This document shows, in pieces, positions 10,680 to 23,231 of a stretch of 64,000 bases of DNA; position 1 is the first letter of the stretch, and each line of letters starts with the position of its first letter. The notes beneath the pieces were generated by a model. The model worked only from the letters and a program-made list of their open reading frames with translations. It did not search any database and was not told the DNA's origin. A program made the translations under genes and the position numbers. The DNA comes from Lithospermum erythrorhizon (taxonomy: Eukaryota > Streptophyta > Magnoliopsida > Boraginales > Boraginaceae). The stretch is from the NCBI GenBank assembly GCA_019722365.1, contig JADFUC010000388.1:62001-126000 (forward strand). The letters run 5' to 3'.

Positions 10680-12360
10680 ACATGAACCTCTCATGTGTTC
10701 AACCCAGATTTTTCCTAGATTTTGCTGGAATTTTTATGTACTCCGAAAAAATACATTTTCGAATTTCAATTGTGTTTGATTTAATCGAAAAACTAGAAGT
10801 GTTTTTGATGAAATTTCAATTGGACATGTTCAATAATGATATTGTTGATGTTCAAGTCGAATCCCGCACTTTTTGAATTTTTTTGTTCCCGCAAATCAAT
10901 TTTTAAGAAGTTGAAATTAACTGAAACCGAAATTTATTTACCTATATTCGCCGGCCGGACTTCATGAGGTTGCCGCTTGTCCGGGCCCGAACGGGGCGGT
11001 CCCACACCCAGTGAAACTTCATCTAATCTCCGCACTACCGCGCTGCTGTCGCACTATCGTGGTTGGAGGCCGTTGTTTGCTCCGTTGAAGTTCGTGTTCT
11101 TATTTTAGAAAACCCTAAATTTATTTTTTGAAATTCTTTTTGATTTTAAAATTATTGGTAATTATTAATTTTGGTTTTAAATGTTAAATCATAAATTTGT
11201 CATTAAGATAATTGAATATATATCTTGAATGACATTAAATTTGATTTATATTCCTCTTCATAATTATTTTCATTCATTGATAATTATTGAAAATATCATT
11301 TCATGGTAACTTTTCAAATTTTGAATTTTGAAGTTAATTACTTGAAAGTGATTATTCCATGATTTAAGTGATTGGTAATTATTGTAATAATTATCATTAA
11401 TCATGTGTGAATATATTTAAATTAAAGGTTTACATTAATTGATAATTAATTGTAAAATAATGGGTAATTAATTAGTCAATTATGAACACATTTAATTTCA
11501 TTTCATTTAATATATATGACATTAAGTGCATTTATTTGTTTTAATATTTTTTCCTATATATATTTTTATGGAAACGTGAAATCTGGAAAAGCCAAGATGA
11601 CATGACCCACAATTTATTTTCTGGCCTACGCATCAGACATTGTAAATCACCAGCCGAGTCATCTTATTTTAATTTCCTTGTTTCTCCCACAAGCTTGCAT
11701 GATGTCTAAGTTGGGATTAGTGTAGTTGAATTGTAATTTAAGACGAAGCTTGGTGGAAATCTTAAGCCAAAGACAAGAAATCGTAATGTGGCCTAATGTT
11801 AGTTTTCAAGTTTGGAAATGTAATAGGCCTAGTATCAAGTCGCATACCTCTGACGCGCATTACTTTTTATTTTTCATGTTGTACATATGCTTGATTAAGT
11901 GTGATGCTGTTGTATGGTAAAGTAAAAAGCGAAATAATAATAATCTCACCATTTAAAATTTAAGCAAAGTATCAAACCACTTTAAAGTTGTGAAATCAGC
12001 TAGACCATCCGGGCACACCGCGACGGGCGGTGTGTTACGCTTTGCAATTTGATATGACACGGATCATGTTGAAGTGCTTTCTACTAACGCTGCGGGCTTT
12101 CGATGATCACCCAAATAACTATTCGTTTAATCGCATGCTTAGCCGCATTTTCGAGATATTAAAGTCGTGGCATCTGAATAGTATGCTAGCTTAATAATCG
12201 TAGTTATGTGTAGTTTTATATAATTGGTTGATAACCTACTATCATACCGATTCAAAATGTATGCAAGTTGTCGCTGGTGATAGTTTACTTTACAATTTAT
12301 TCAGGCGTTTAGCATGATAGTTTACTGATTCTGTTGTCTTTATTTACTTATTCTTGTAGA
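10680..12360. other. Copia leader, second part
   Basis: Sequence between the hAT element and gag, ordinary AT-rich DNA with a GC-rich patch near 10940-11080. I see no gene. Confidence 0.45.
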
Positions 12361-12366
12361 ATTGAA

Positions 12367-12800
12367 ATGACTACTATCACTACTACTCATCCTAAGAACT
12401 CGCTTCACTCATCACTTGAAAAGTGCAAGCTAAATAACTCGAATTTTGATGAATGGTCTCGGAACTTGAGAATCATTCTCAAGCAAGAGACAACTCAATG
12501 GCCGAACAACAAGGTTCTTCTCGAAACCTAACGATAGTGCCTCCCTTAGGAAAAATATCCCTAAAAGCACAATTTCGAAGTGATGTATGTCCAATGCCTT
12601 GCATGCTATTACGAACCTTCTGCTCTAGATTCAAGATGAAAAGCGTGGCAAAGATATGACATATAAATTCCAAGAACTCGCGAATTATTCAAAGGAAGCT
12701 AGAAACGAGATGACATCGCCTATGCTCTCGCGACAGTTCGGGAACGGACAAAGCCGCAAGCCCACATATCATTAAAATGATGTGCTCGTCGATCGACTCT
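12367..12800 (+). pseudogene. Copia gag N-terminal fragment
   Basis: From ATG 12367 the frame encodes about 54 residues containing LNNSNFDEWSRNLRIILKQE, the start of the gag/UBN2 region of Copia polyproteins, then hits a stop. Further shifted fragments follow to about 12770 (for example KDMTYKFQELANYSKEARNE near 12654). No pol follows; the 3' LTR begins at about 12809. It is a broken remnant of an element that must have been mobilised, if at all, by another copy. Confidence 0.75.
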
Positions 12801-12808
12801 ACACCAAA

Positions 12809-13789
12809 TGAATATTGATTCTATTTTTATTATCCCTATCGCGATAATTGTGTATCAATTCATTTACCATATCAAGAAACGGATTATCGGAACTTAGTAT
12901 TCACCTTTAGTAATCAGATATTACTAGTTTGGGTTCTCAGTTGATAATTTAAGAGATTACAGAGATCATAGATCTTACTCATTAATCGTTATAATAATAG
13001 TAATTGGGCAAATTATTATTATTATTATACAACTTATTATTATCTCGAGCCTCTGTAGTGTCACACACATACAATGATATTTGAATTATATTTCATGTAT
13101 GAAATTAAACAAGACTTGTAAATTGAGAGATGTATTTCTCAATATATATATATATATATATATTTGTCAAATATATATTGATGAACATCAATTGGTTAAA
13201 CTTGCAAGTTTAATTAATTACAATTGAAATTTAATAACTTGATAAGTTGTTCGATAATGACTGTTAGTATTTTAATTGACTTGTTAAGTTAATTAAAATA
13301 GAACAACTTAATTAGTGACTCATTATTTAATTGTAGCCACAAAACGCATCTAATTAAGCTTAACGAAGTACTGATTTCAATCTAGTCATTATCTCGAGAA
13401 ATTGACAATTATAGTTAAAAGAGACAAGTGGTTTTTCATGGACGAAATCACAACCCTTGCCTCATCACAAATAGCCTTCCCTATCAGCCTGGAAGAGATT
13501 TTTCCATTTGTTCATAAAAATCCTAGCAAGTTCAAGTCCAATTCAACTCCCGCCTGCTACAAGAATCTGTAGAAATACCCATTTTCATGTCAAGCAATCG
13601 GGCAGAGCATTTTGAAAGTGGGATTCACGCGGCATTACTCAGCGTGATTTCTGCTTGTCTTCCGCCGCTATGTAAGTACTGTGATTCATATAGTAATTGG
13701 TGTGGTTTTAGATTAATTTATATCATTGAGGATCCGGATGTGATGAATTGGTGTTTAATCACAAGTATAATTCATACTAGATTTTAACA
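12809..13789 (+). repeat. 3' LTR of Copia-type element
   Basis: Counterpart of 4361-5338, with the same order of landmarks: GCGATAATTGTGTATCAATTC at about 12840, a (TA)n tract near 13145, GACAAGTGGTTTTTCATGGA, and the end CTAGATTTTAACA at 13789. I do not see a clear polypurine tract just before it, consistent with internal deletion. Confidence 0.75.
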
Positions 13790-14235
13790 TTTTCGTCTTT
13801 GTTTCTTATTATAAAATATTTTATTACTCTTTTAGCAATGATTCTGTTAAACAATTTGATGTGATTGTTGAGTAGCTTATACAAAAAAATGGTCAAACTA
13901 CCATTACAAATTCATTATCAATTCTTTTTAAATATGTGATATAAACCATTACTATAACGCGAGACATAGTTGAATAGTACTCATTATCGAGACATCGATC
14001 AGTAATACGGTAATAGATGTAATCGTATAAATTCAAAAAGAATCAGTATCATATGAAAAATTATGTGAATAGTTTTTTAATGTATTCAAATTGATTACTA
14101 ATTGCTCAAATAACAAAGTAAAATAGAGAAGTCTTTGTCAAACATATAAGACGAAAAATAATTAAATTTAAGCATTTCGTCGTTCTTTGTCCTAAATATA
14201 TGACGAAAAAGGATAAAGCAAAGTATTTTGTCTTT
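13790..14235. repeat. Tandem array unit R2
   Basis: Closely similar to R1 (3905-4360) and directly adjoining R3. It carries the same terminal CGTCGTTCTTTGTCCTAAAT block near 14178. Confidence 0.8.
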
Positions 14236-14730
14236 TTTTCGCCTTTGTTTCTTATTATATACTCCTCCATCTCTAAAGATTGTCTTCACTTTTTTTTATA
14301 ATCAGAATCTTTAATTTTGGACTTTAATATATTTGTTTGTGTTGTATAATATTTATAAAAAATATATCAATGAAAAGAGTTTGAAATGTAGTTTTATTGA
14401 TATAGTTTTCATCAAGTAGTATACAATACAAACAAAAAATATCTACGGTCAAAGCCAAGAGATGAACAAAAATCAAGTTTCGACACCTTAAGGGATAGAG
14501 GGAGTAATATTTTATTACTCTTTCAACAATGACCATGTTAAACAATTTGATGTGATTGTTGAGTCACTTATAAAAAAATGATCAAAGTACCATTACAAAT
14601 TCATTATCAACTCTTTTTAAATATGTGATATGCATTTATGAATCTTTATCAAACTTATACGACGAAAATTGACAAAATGAGTTCACAATATAAGACAAAA
14701 TAAGACGAGTTGTCGTTTTTTGTCTTAAAT
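14236..14730. repeat. Tandem array unit R3, split by a Stowaway MITE
   Basis: R-type sequence begins (CTTTGTTTCTTATTATA near 14243), is interrupted at 14262-14504, and resumes with ATATTTTATTACTCTTTC, GTTAAACAATTTGATG and CATTACAAATTCATTATCA. The uninterrupted R1 and R2 units serve as empty-site references. Confidence 0.75.
14262..14504. mobile_element. Stowaway-like MITE (Tc1/mariner type)
   Basis: The terminal inverted repeats CTCCTCCATCTCTAAAG and (right end reversed) CTCCCTCTATCCCTTAAGG flank about 243 bp and are bordered by TA dinucleotides. It has no coding capacity. Confidence 0.85.
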
Positions 14731-15870
14731 AATAATACTTGTCTGGCTACTATTAGTCTTTCAATAGTTTTTTACTTCTATAAATGCTTAATTAATCATG
14801 TTTCGTCTTATTTTGTCGTATAAACCGTGTAAAAAAACTTAATTACGTTTATTTATAGTAAAAATCATTAATTACAAACCAACAACGATTTATTATTATG
14901 ACAACATTTGAGATTAATTGAAAAATCTTTTTATTTCCTATGATTTTCGCGTTTTCATATAAAGTAATTTATTAAAAAAGACAAGATACATTAAAACTTA
15001 TTCACGCCAGAATTTTTCTATCGAAATAAATTGGCCTAACCATTTCGGCCCTCCTTTCGTTTGCCTTGTTCAGAAAGTATATGTGGACCCAGTTCTATCT
15101 CGTTTTACTTTTTAGTGTTATACTCATTATAAGAATTTGAACTTTTGAAAAGAGTAGTAATTTGAGTAGCATTTAAAAAAAAGGAAAAATGAAATGAAAT
15201 GAGATACCCAGGTCGGCAAGTATGAAGCCTTAACGATTCAAAGAGCACTATCTTAAGTGCACAGAAGAAGTGTTGTCCGAATTGATTATATGAGTGCCGA
15301 CGTCCGTACGGATCTCAATTAATACTGATAAAAATTACCGGAGTATTTCTAACAATATACAATGCAAGATTCCGATGAAAATAATTCTTGATTGTATCTT
15401 GTATAATGAAACTGTGGAAATATAGCAACTTATTAATATATATTACAGAAATTCACTTTAACTATTAGGTTCGTATTCAACAAAAAATCAATATATTTTG
15501 AAATTATAATTTATTATTCGTTTAACTTTGTATTTATATAAAAAACAAATTACATAATAAACACTGAATACTTGAGTGTTGCAATGTCGCCTGTTAATAA
15601 TAAAATATTTAAATAATATTAATTTTATGTCGAAGTTGAATAGTTTTCTATTGTTTAGCAAAACTTTCCAGTTAAACTGAAATATAAGTATTATAAAATT
15701 TTAAATTTTAGTGATTCAACTTTTAAATTTTGATTGAATTTTGATATAATGTAATGTAATTGTAGGAGTTAGTTATTGGTGTACTTGTATATTAATTGAT
15801 GTATCCATATGTATATATATAGCTCATACTAATTATTTAATAAAAATTATGTAGTACATAATAAGTAATA
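14731..15870. other. AT-rich intergenic DNA
   Basis: There are more R-like fragments near 14690-14820 (GTCGTATAA, TTTTGTCTTA words). Otherwise I recognise nothing. No gene. Confidence 0.5.
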
Positions 15871-16049
15871 TCTCCATCTCAAAATTATAAGTTAGGTCAC
15901 TATTTCCATCAAAATATTTAAGGGATGTTTCATTTTACACCAATATTTAGGACAAATTAAAATTAAATTTCACTTCATTCAATTGAATTAAAAAGAAACC
16001 AATTTTATAATTATCAAAAAAAGAAAAAATCCCTTTAAGATGGAGGGAA
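15871..16049. mobile_element. Stowaway-like MITE
   Basis: The left end TCTCCATCTCAAAATTATAA and the right end, reversed, TTCCCTCCATCTTAAAGGG form diverged terminal inverted repeats next to TA. Length is about 180 bp, non-coding. Confidence 0.7.
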
Positions 16050-18200
16050 TAATATTTTCCAATTCCCCTACCAGGCTAACTATATGAATCCGAACCGGTC
16101 CGGCAAGGCGGACTCTACTACAAAACCCATGCACAAATAATCAATGGGGCAAGGAATTTTGTCAACACATGATCAATAGGCCACCAACAGGCAACATGTG
16201 AATAAGTAATCAATGGTTTATTTTACCATTTTTCCTTTCTACAATGTTGATAAAATATTATGTAAAATATTTGTTGATATTTACAAATATAATGTATTCT
16301 TCTGTTGAAAAATGACATAAATAAGACTGCTTCAAAGTCATTTTATGTATGATATATTCATATGGTACTACTTACACCATCAAATGCATCTTCTTTTCGA
16401 AAGTCTGCCAGCTCATAAGAATTTAAAGGTTAAGTGTGTTTGACTTGAAATTATATGATGAATGACTCATTGAGACGTCAATCACTGAGCGTGTGAATGA
16501 AGTCAAAACATGATAACAATACTTGTAATGATTTGTGAGATCAATTTATCAAATCTGATGATATATCGACCTAAAATGTCTCATGGCAATACACGCAGTC
16601 TAAAACACTAGAATTCAAGATATGAGTCCCTAAAATGATGGACAAAGTATCATGGGAAAATAAAAGAGATCATTCTTTTCTGAGAGATAAAGAATTCAAA
16701 CTTGTGCTCCATACTTTGAAAGACCCCTTTCTCTTTAGATTACTTAAAAGATTGAAAAAATAAAATGAATTATGTAACTTCATGGTAATGCTAACTTATT
16801 ATTTTTAAAAAGAACTATTAAGTTTTGAGATGTACCTCGTGTACTTCTCTATGTAACTAGAATTCAAGCTCTTGTGACACTAACAAGCTAAGGTAAGCTT
16901 GTACCTTTACCCATGTGTCTAAACTCTAAACTATTGATGGAGGTTATCATTATAAAAATAAGCTAATGTTGTTAAACTTTTTAAGCTTTATGGAGTTGAG
17001 TCGTGTTCTTTTGCTCTTTTTTTGTTACTATTTCCTTGTTGGGAGACAATATTTGAAGGACCTTAAAGATATCACATGGTGGGACTTGAGAGTAGTGGTG
17101 TTTATATGAAAGTTGAGACATTTTGGGTTGTAAGCATTCACATTACCATATCTATAAGACTGTAACTATTATTTATTCCATCCAAAATTGTCCATTGCAA
17201 TTTCCATCTAAAAAGTATTTTCAATAGTTGATAAATTTTAATTCTATTTATTTTATGAGAACTTAAAAATTTTATGGTTAATTTTCAAATAAAAAACGTC
17301 AATTATATAAATACCTTAAAATATCAATTGAATAATAAGGCGGCATCGAACACAGAAAGGGAGATGCAAGTAGACGATGCAATTGGTGGTGATTACTACT
17401 GTATTCATAGTATACCTGTTTTAACGAAAGAAAGTGATAAACTAGGGGAATCATATAGAAAGGTAGTAAAATATAATGCCTTGTTTTATTTTATTATTTA
17501 TATTTAATACTTTATGAATTTAAATATAATAGGGTAAAATATATCTTTCAAACATACAAAGTCCATTTTCTTTTAAATTATTTTTTCCTTCTCTTACTTA
17601 CTTCCTATGTCTTAAAAATAATTAATTTTTTAGAAGAGAAGTATGTTATTAAGTCATTATTAAATATTGTTTATATTTATTAAGTAAAGGTTACTATTAA
17701 AGTTAGACGAGTACTCATGGTATATAGATTATAATAACAGAGACTAATTTTAAATCTTTGAAATGATAAAAGATCAATTTTCTTTTTTTAAAAAACTATT
17801 ATACTAGATTACTAATTAAAGATAATCACTAATTTTATAATGAAAAGATTAACATCATATGACAAAAAATGAAAGATAAATAAAATGTTTTATCTATTCC
17901 CCTCTCCCATTTAAAGAGATTGAACTACCAAAATTAATGCATGCAACAAAAGACAATGAGGAAGTATTATTTTTATTGGATGTAGTAATAATTTTTACCT
18001 CATCCCTTATCATTTTTTACAACCTTATCAAACCAAGGTTAAAAGAGAAGAGATAACAAGTCCCAGACAAAATAATGAGTTTTGTAAGTCCTCAACAGTT
18101 GCTCTTCATTTACTATACTTCCACCAAAAACAAGATACTTCATCATTATTCACTTCTCTCTATCCTCATCTCCATTATTTTTTGAATCAAGAAAAAAAAA
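16050..18200. other. Intergenic DNA upstream of the HIPP gene
   Basis: No gene is supported. Isolated Stowaway-end-like words occur near 17178 (TTCCATCCAAAATTGTCC) and 17606. The final few hundred bases must hold the HIPP promoter and leader, but I do not see a decisive TATA box. Confidence 0.45.
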
Positions 18201-18212
18201 AAACCAAAAACA

Positions 18213-21002
18213 ATGGGAGAGGTATGCTTCTCAACTATTCTAATCTACTTTCTTTCATTTAGTTCTACTTAAACAAGAAACATACTCCCTTTCATTTTTA
18301 AAAATATCGTATAGTTTTGAATTTTAATAATTGACTATTATGTAATATTTTATATCGAAAAATATATTAAAAGATAGTATTTCAACGTGTTTCGATATTA
18401 ACATAACAACTCCTGATAAGATTAGAATTACGTGTGTCAACTAAGTTATATTAAAATTTATTGATTTTGATCATCGAAAAACTAAAAACTAAACTGGCCA
18501 AATATTTTTAAGATGGAGGTAGTAGTTCTGAATTGATTTTGTGTGTTTTATGCAGGAACAAAAGAAACCAGAGGAGCCTAAGAAGGCTGATGCAGAGGAG
18601 AAGAAAGAGGAAGCACCAAAGGCTGAGCCAGAGAAACCAACTGATGAAAAGAAAGGTGATGAAGCACCAGCACCCCCACCACCTCAAGAAATTGTGCTGA
18701 AAATTTACATGCATTGTGAAGGTTGTGCTAAGAAGGTCAGAAAAAGTCTCAAAGGATTTGAAGGTAAAGACTATAGTCTATATATCTCATTTTTATGATT
18801 TCATTTCAACTATTATTATTGGAAAGTTGAACATGATTTGTGAATATCTTATGTGGGGTTCAACCCTTTTTCTCCAAAAAATGAATGTATTAAAGATAAA
18901 GATCTCTTTATTTATGATTCATTTCACATATTGTCGAAAACGTTTCAACATAATTTATGAAAATCTTATGTGGGGTTCAACTTTTTCTTTAAAAATGGAG
19001 TTTTTAATGTTGAAGATTTTATTTTTGTGTATTTGTTTAATCTGATAATAAGATTTATCAATATACATCAACATCTAACATGTCCTAACACCGCTCCTAA
19101 TGCCTGTAAGAGACTCTCGTCTATGTGGGATAGAGGGTCGGATAGTGTGCAGCCTAAATTTCTCAATATAGTTTTAAAAGTTATTTTGTGGGGTTTGATC
19201 TTTTTTGGTTTCTTGTGAAATTTGTAGGGGTTGAAAATGTTTCGACTGATTGCAAGACTCATAAGGTGATTGTGAAAGGTGAGAAAGCACATCCATTGAA
19301 GGTTCTGGAGAGGCTTCAGAGGAAGAGCCGCCGCCAAGTTGAGCTTCTTTCACCTATCCCTAAACCTCCTCCACCAGAGGAGCCCAAGAAACAAGAGGAG
19401 AAACAAGAAGTTAAACCTGAAGAGAAAAAAGAAGAGGTTTAAAAAATAAGTTTTCATTAATTTAAACATTTATTGTCTAATTCCAACCCCCTTTACCCCG
19501 GTTAGGCGAGAGAATCATCATAGGCATTGGGACATGTTAAAGTTAAGGTATTGTCTAATTAAATTGTTATTCTGTAAACAAGCCTCTTAAGGAGTTTCTC
19601 GCCTAAACATGGTAAGGGGGTCGAGTAATATGCATCTAAGGAGTTTCTCGTCCAAGCAAAGTAAGGGGGTCAAATAATACACAACCTTATCCTTGCGATA
19701 ACATTGAGGCTGTTTCCTAAATGCCATTTAGTACAATACTGTTTAATTTGGTAACTCATGTGATGAGTGGTGATTATGTTTTGTTTTTACATTTGTTGGT
19801 TTATGTTTGCAGCCTCAAGTGATAACTGCAATTCTGAGTGTTCACATGCATTGTGAAGCATGTGCTCAGGAAATCAGAAAACGCATACAGAGAATGAAAG
19901 GTCTGTATTCAATCATATTTTTTTGGTACAATGGCACTGTTTCATAATTATTGTCCATTTAAAGTTGCAATCATCTTTTTTTATGTCATTTTGGTACATA
20001 TATACATTTAGGTGATTATGCTTTTGATAACACTTTTTTGCTGTTTTTACAAGAAAAGTAAAGTGTGCTAACTGGTTGTTGTTGTTGTCATCTCTTATCT
20101 TTTCTTTTTGGATCTCCTCATCTCCATACTTTATTAGCCTCTAGATTCAATATTCTTTAATCTTTCGCAGTCTTTACATTCTCTAGATTTTATTGGATTA
20201 TGTTAATTGGGGCCAATTTATATTCTTCTTTCGAGATATTTAATCTAATCGGCCAAAATCTTCCAGAGGATCACATATACCAAATGTCATTTTCACCATG
20301 TGATTGCCACCCAAGTTACTTTGTTGAGGTCCACTTGTTGTCTTGTTGATCGTCTTAATTGTGAATTCATTGTGCAATTGGGCAATGATATTGACTGGTC
20401 AAGTATCGATTTACAGCGAGCACTATGTGTTGTCTACGATTTGGATATGATTGTCCTTATTTATCTATCATTAGCGAAAAGTTAGTTTTGGATGCTTTAT
20501 CTAGTGTATGGGACCTTGAACTTGTTTGATATAGGGATCTTATTGTGTTATTGATATAGGTGTTGAGAGTGCTGCGACGGATCAGAAGAGTTCACAGGTG
20601 ACTGTGAAAGGCGTATTTGATCCTCTGAAACTGGTTGATTTCATACGCAAAAGGAGCGGGAAACAAGCTACGATTGTGAAAGTTGAACCCGAGAAGAAGG
20701 AAGAGGAGAAGCCGAAGGAAAATGCAGACGAGAAGAAAGAAGAGGGAGCTGAAAAAGAAGCGCCAAAAGGTGGCGCGGAAGGGGATGGCGACAAGAAAGA
20801 AGGTGGCGGTGATGGCGGAGGAGACGCGAAAAAAGACGAGACGCCACCACCACAACCACCACAAATGGAGCTGAGGAAGAATGAAATCTACTACTACCAT
20901 CCTCAGCACTTCCAACAACAATACTATCAACCAAGACATGTTCAAGACTACCCCCCTCAGATCTTTAGTGATGAGAATCCCAATGCATGTTCAGTTATGT
21001 AA
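18213..21002 (+). CDS. HIPP7: Heavy-metal-associated isoprenylated plant protein (HIPP7-like), two HMA domains
   Basis: Metallochaperone-like protein expected to bind soft or transition metal ions and, once prenylated, associate with membranes or nucleus. Five exons: 18213-18221, 18556-18763, 19228-19436, 19813-19900, 20560-21002; phases close to give 318 residues. Exon 1 codes only MGE, so the start depends on a 9-base coding microexon; MGEE..K is the usual start of this subgroup. Residues 4-47 are Lys/Glu/Pro-rich. HMA1 (about 48-115) has MHCEGC with Cys57/Cys60. HMA2 (about 147-215) has MHCEAC with Cys156/Cys159. A Lys/Glu/Gly-rich linker and a Tyr/Gln-rich stretch lead to the C-terminal CaaX box CSVM (315-318), which suits farnesylation because it ends in Met. 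Intron 1 contains a Stowaway MITE and intron 3 SINE-like remnants. The subgroup (HIPP5/6/7) is certain; the exact orthologue is inferred. Confidence 0.93.
18285..18522. mobile_element. Stowaway-like MITE in HIPP intron 1
   Basis: The left end CTCCCTTTCATTTTTAAAAA and the reversed right end CTACCTCCATCTTAAAAATA are inverted repeats bordered by TA (18283-18284 and 18523-18524). It fills most of the first intron and ends about 30 bases before the exon-2 acceptor. Confidence 0.8.
19480..19745. mobile_element. SINE-tail-like remnants in HIPP intron 3
   Basis: There are three related pieces: CCCTTTACCCCGGTTAGGCG near 19488, GGAGTTTCTCGCC..GGTAAGGGGGTCGAGTAATATGCA near 19591, and a second similar unit near 19640 ending ACCTTATCCTTGCGATAAC and GAGGCTGTTTCC. 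Words of this type are familiar from plant SINE 3' regions. No clear A/B boxes or target duplication, so only a remnant is called. Confidence 0.45.
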
Positions 21003-21771
21003 ATGAGAGTAAACATCAGGGGTAAAATGGGGGAAGGGGGCCATGCATAAATTTGCATGATCTTGTGGGGTGGTCAGTGCTCTACATGTGAGCCTTTAGC
21101 ATAAATCTGCAGAGGAACTGTGGAATTTTGTGACAGCATGTACCTTTACCGTTATTTTTAATCTATACTCCGTAGTATTTATGTAATGAGACATAGATGT
21201 TGTACTATAATAATAATTTTAGTGATAAATTTTAAAAAATATTGTAAAAACATTTGCTTCAACTGAATTTTTATACAATTTAATACTTCTACACTAAATC
21301 CCATGCACTTTTAAGATGGAAACTTAGTACACTCATTTCTTTAATTATTGGAATTTGTGAGAAGTGAAGTTAATGTTGAGAACAAAGTGATGAGTTAACT
21401 TTGGAACTGGTGCTAGTGGAAATTTTATGGACCACTTGATTGAATTGTTTAGTCTGTGAAATGAGCATTATTTTGACTATTGAATTAACAGATACTTCCC
21501 CTATGGTGGGGGATCAATCAATCTGTTTCTTGAATTTTTTTACCAATAACAAGCCATGGAATTCTCTTTGCTTAGTCATTTTCTATTGATTTGCTTTATA
21601 AAGTTTAAATTGACATAATATATATTATCCCTTATTTTAACCTTCTATTATTCAGATTAATTCTAAGTGAATTAATCTAACTCACTTTTTTTCTTATGGA
21701 GAATCTAACTTACTAAACATTTCAACTATCTTATTGATTCATGTATCCTCTCCCATTATAGAAAACTTATA
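21003..21771. other. 3' flank of the HIPP gene
   Basis: Includes the HIPP 3'-UTR with AATAAT-type polyadenylation-like words near 21210. No further gene. Confidence 0.5.
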
Positions 21772-22023
21772 TCCCTCCATTTTATGTAGAGGCCATTTTA
21801 GTCAAAAAAAAATTATTTTTTATGCTTATCGCTTTTAAAGATAATAAATATTATTTTTTACATTTCAACGTATTCGACTACTTTTTTCTTTCGAATAAAT
21901 AACCAACCAACGATATTTGCTTCACCGATTGTCATTCTACATTTTTAATGTATTTTTTGATTATTTTTTCTTTTCCTTAATCTATGTGTAAAATACTAAA
22001 ACGATAAAAAAATATGGAGGGAG
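21772..22023. mobile_element. Stowaway-like MITE
   Basis: TCCCTCCATTTTATGTAGAG at the left and, reversed, CTCCCTCCATATTTTTTTAT at the right form terminal inverted repeats bordered by TA at 21770-21771 and 22024-22025. About 252 bp, non-coding. Confidence 0.85.
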
Positions 22024-23230
22024 TAGGAGATTGCAAATGTGCACTAAACAATAAATAGGTTGAATAAAATTTAGATAATTTTAACTTTTTAAACAAAGAC
22101 CATGATGTTAAAATAAGGACTAATTAATTTTGAAGAGAAAATTCATTCATATAATTTAGAGATTTCGTCAAAAGATTAATTCCACTAAACACTACATGTC
22201 AAACATTTATAAGTGAAAATTTTGATAAAAATAATATTTAATCAAAACTAATTTGTGATAAAAATTTGAGTTAATTAAAATCCAAGTGCATGACTACACT
22301 ATGTTATTATCATTTACTTCAATCAAATCGGTTCCCTCCCCCCAGAAAACTTCTCTTTTGTAAGGTTTTTTTCATGCAAACTCAGCAATTGGGGGGACCA
22401 AGAGGCAAATTGAGTTCAAAATTATAGCAAATTAGCAATCAATTATTTATCTATTTCTGACATTTCTGGGACCAATCTAAGAAAGCTACACACACATGCA
22501 CCACCTAAGAGCTTCAACAATTGTACAAATGTCGCATTACATGTTGTACCTTGCTTTAACTTTTCACATTGTTTCAAATATATATGTGCAATTGGTATAC
22601 ATGCAAGTCATAATAGACTTTTTTAATTAAGAGAGTAAAAGCATAAATAGAAATAAATTGTAACAGCTATCATGGTTTAGATAAATGGGCAAAGGCATGC
22701 ACATTCGTCTTTAATTTACATCAATTTAAAATCAATATTTCATATGTTGCCAGCAATTTGAAATTAATATTTCATATGCATATTTATTTAGTTTTGGTTC
22801 AAGGGTTTGTTTTTTGTTTCATTTTATTACAGATATGTCCTCAACTGAACCCCATGATAATCTACTTTATTTTAGTTTTGTTTTTCTAAGACAATTGATC
22901 AATACGATTGTTATTTTTATTATAATTATATAATAATTTACTTTATGTTGGCTTTTTATATTCTTTTATCCATTCTTTATTAGTAGCTTGTAATCACAAA
23001 TGATAATAATAAATTGCAATTTTTTGTAGAATTCAATTTATAAAGACATTTTGTAATGAAGTTGATTAATTAATCATGATAGTCACCAAATAACATGTTA
23101 CAAGAAATAAAAAGGTAAAAAAATTAATTTAACTTGCAAGTTTCCTTATGTTTCAGTAATTTTACAGTGTTTCCGTTGCATTTCCAATATGTTTCCGAAA
23201 CGTTTCTATTTTTTTATGACCCGAAACATA
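22024..23230. other. Intergenic DNA between convergent HIPP and SUO genes
   Basis: AT-rich with no recognisable gene or element. It lies between two convergent 3' ends. Confidence 0.5.
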
Positions 23231-23231
23231 A

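Larger units (their letters stand above)
4361..13789 (+). mobile_element. Copia-type LTR retrotransposon, gag-only, carrying a nested hAT element
   Basis: Two diverged direct repeats of about 980 bp (4361-5338 and 12809-13789) act as LTRs; both end in TAACA. The first LTR is followed immediately by GTGGCTTCAGAGCC, close to the initiator-Met tRNA primer-binding site (TGGTATCAGAGC) usual for plant Copia elements. The only retroelement coding trace is a gag N-terminus near 12367; no protease, integrase or reverse transcriptase is visible. About 5 kb of the internal region (5665-10679) is a separate decayed hAT element. The LTRs differ by many substitutions and indels, so the insertion is old. 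The flanks read TTTTCCGT on the left and TTTTCGT on the right, a blurred target duplication. Confidence 0.75.

Noticed and set aside
12022..12036. GACGGGCGGTGTGT, identical to a universal small-subunit rRNA primer region
   Set aside because: The match does not extend into rRNA sequence on either side; chance similarity within the Copia leader.
20592..20945. Minus-strand open frames (up to 117 codons) opposite the HIPP last exon
   Set aside because: They are antisense shadows of the Lys/Glu/Gly-rich HIPP coding sequence.
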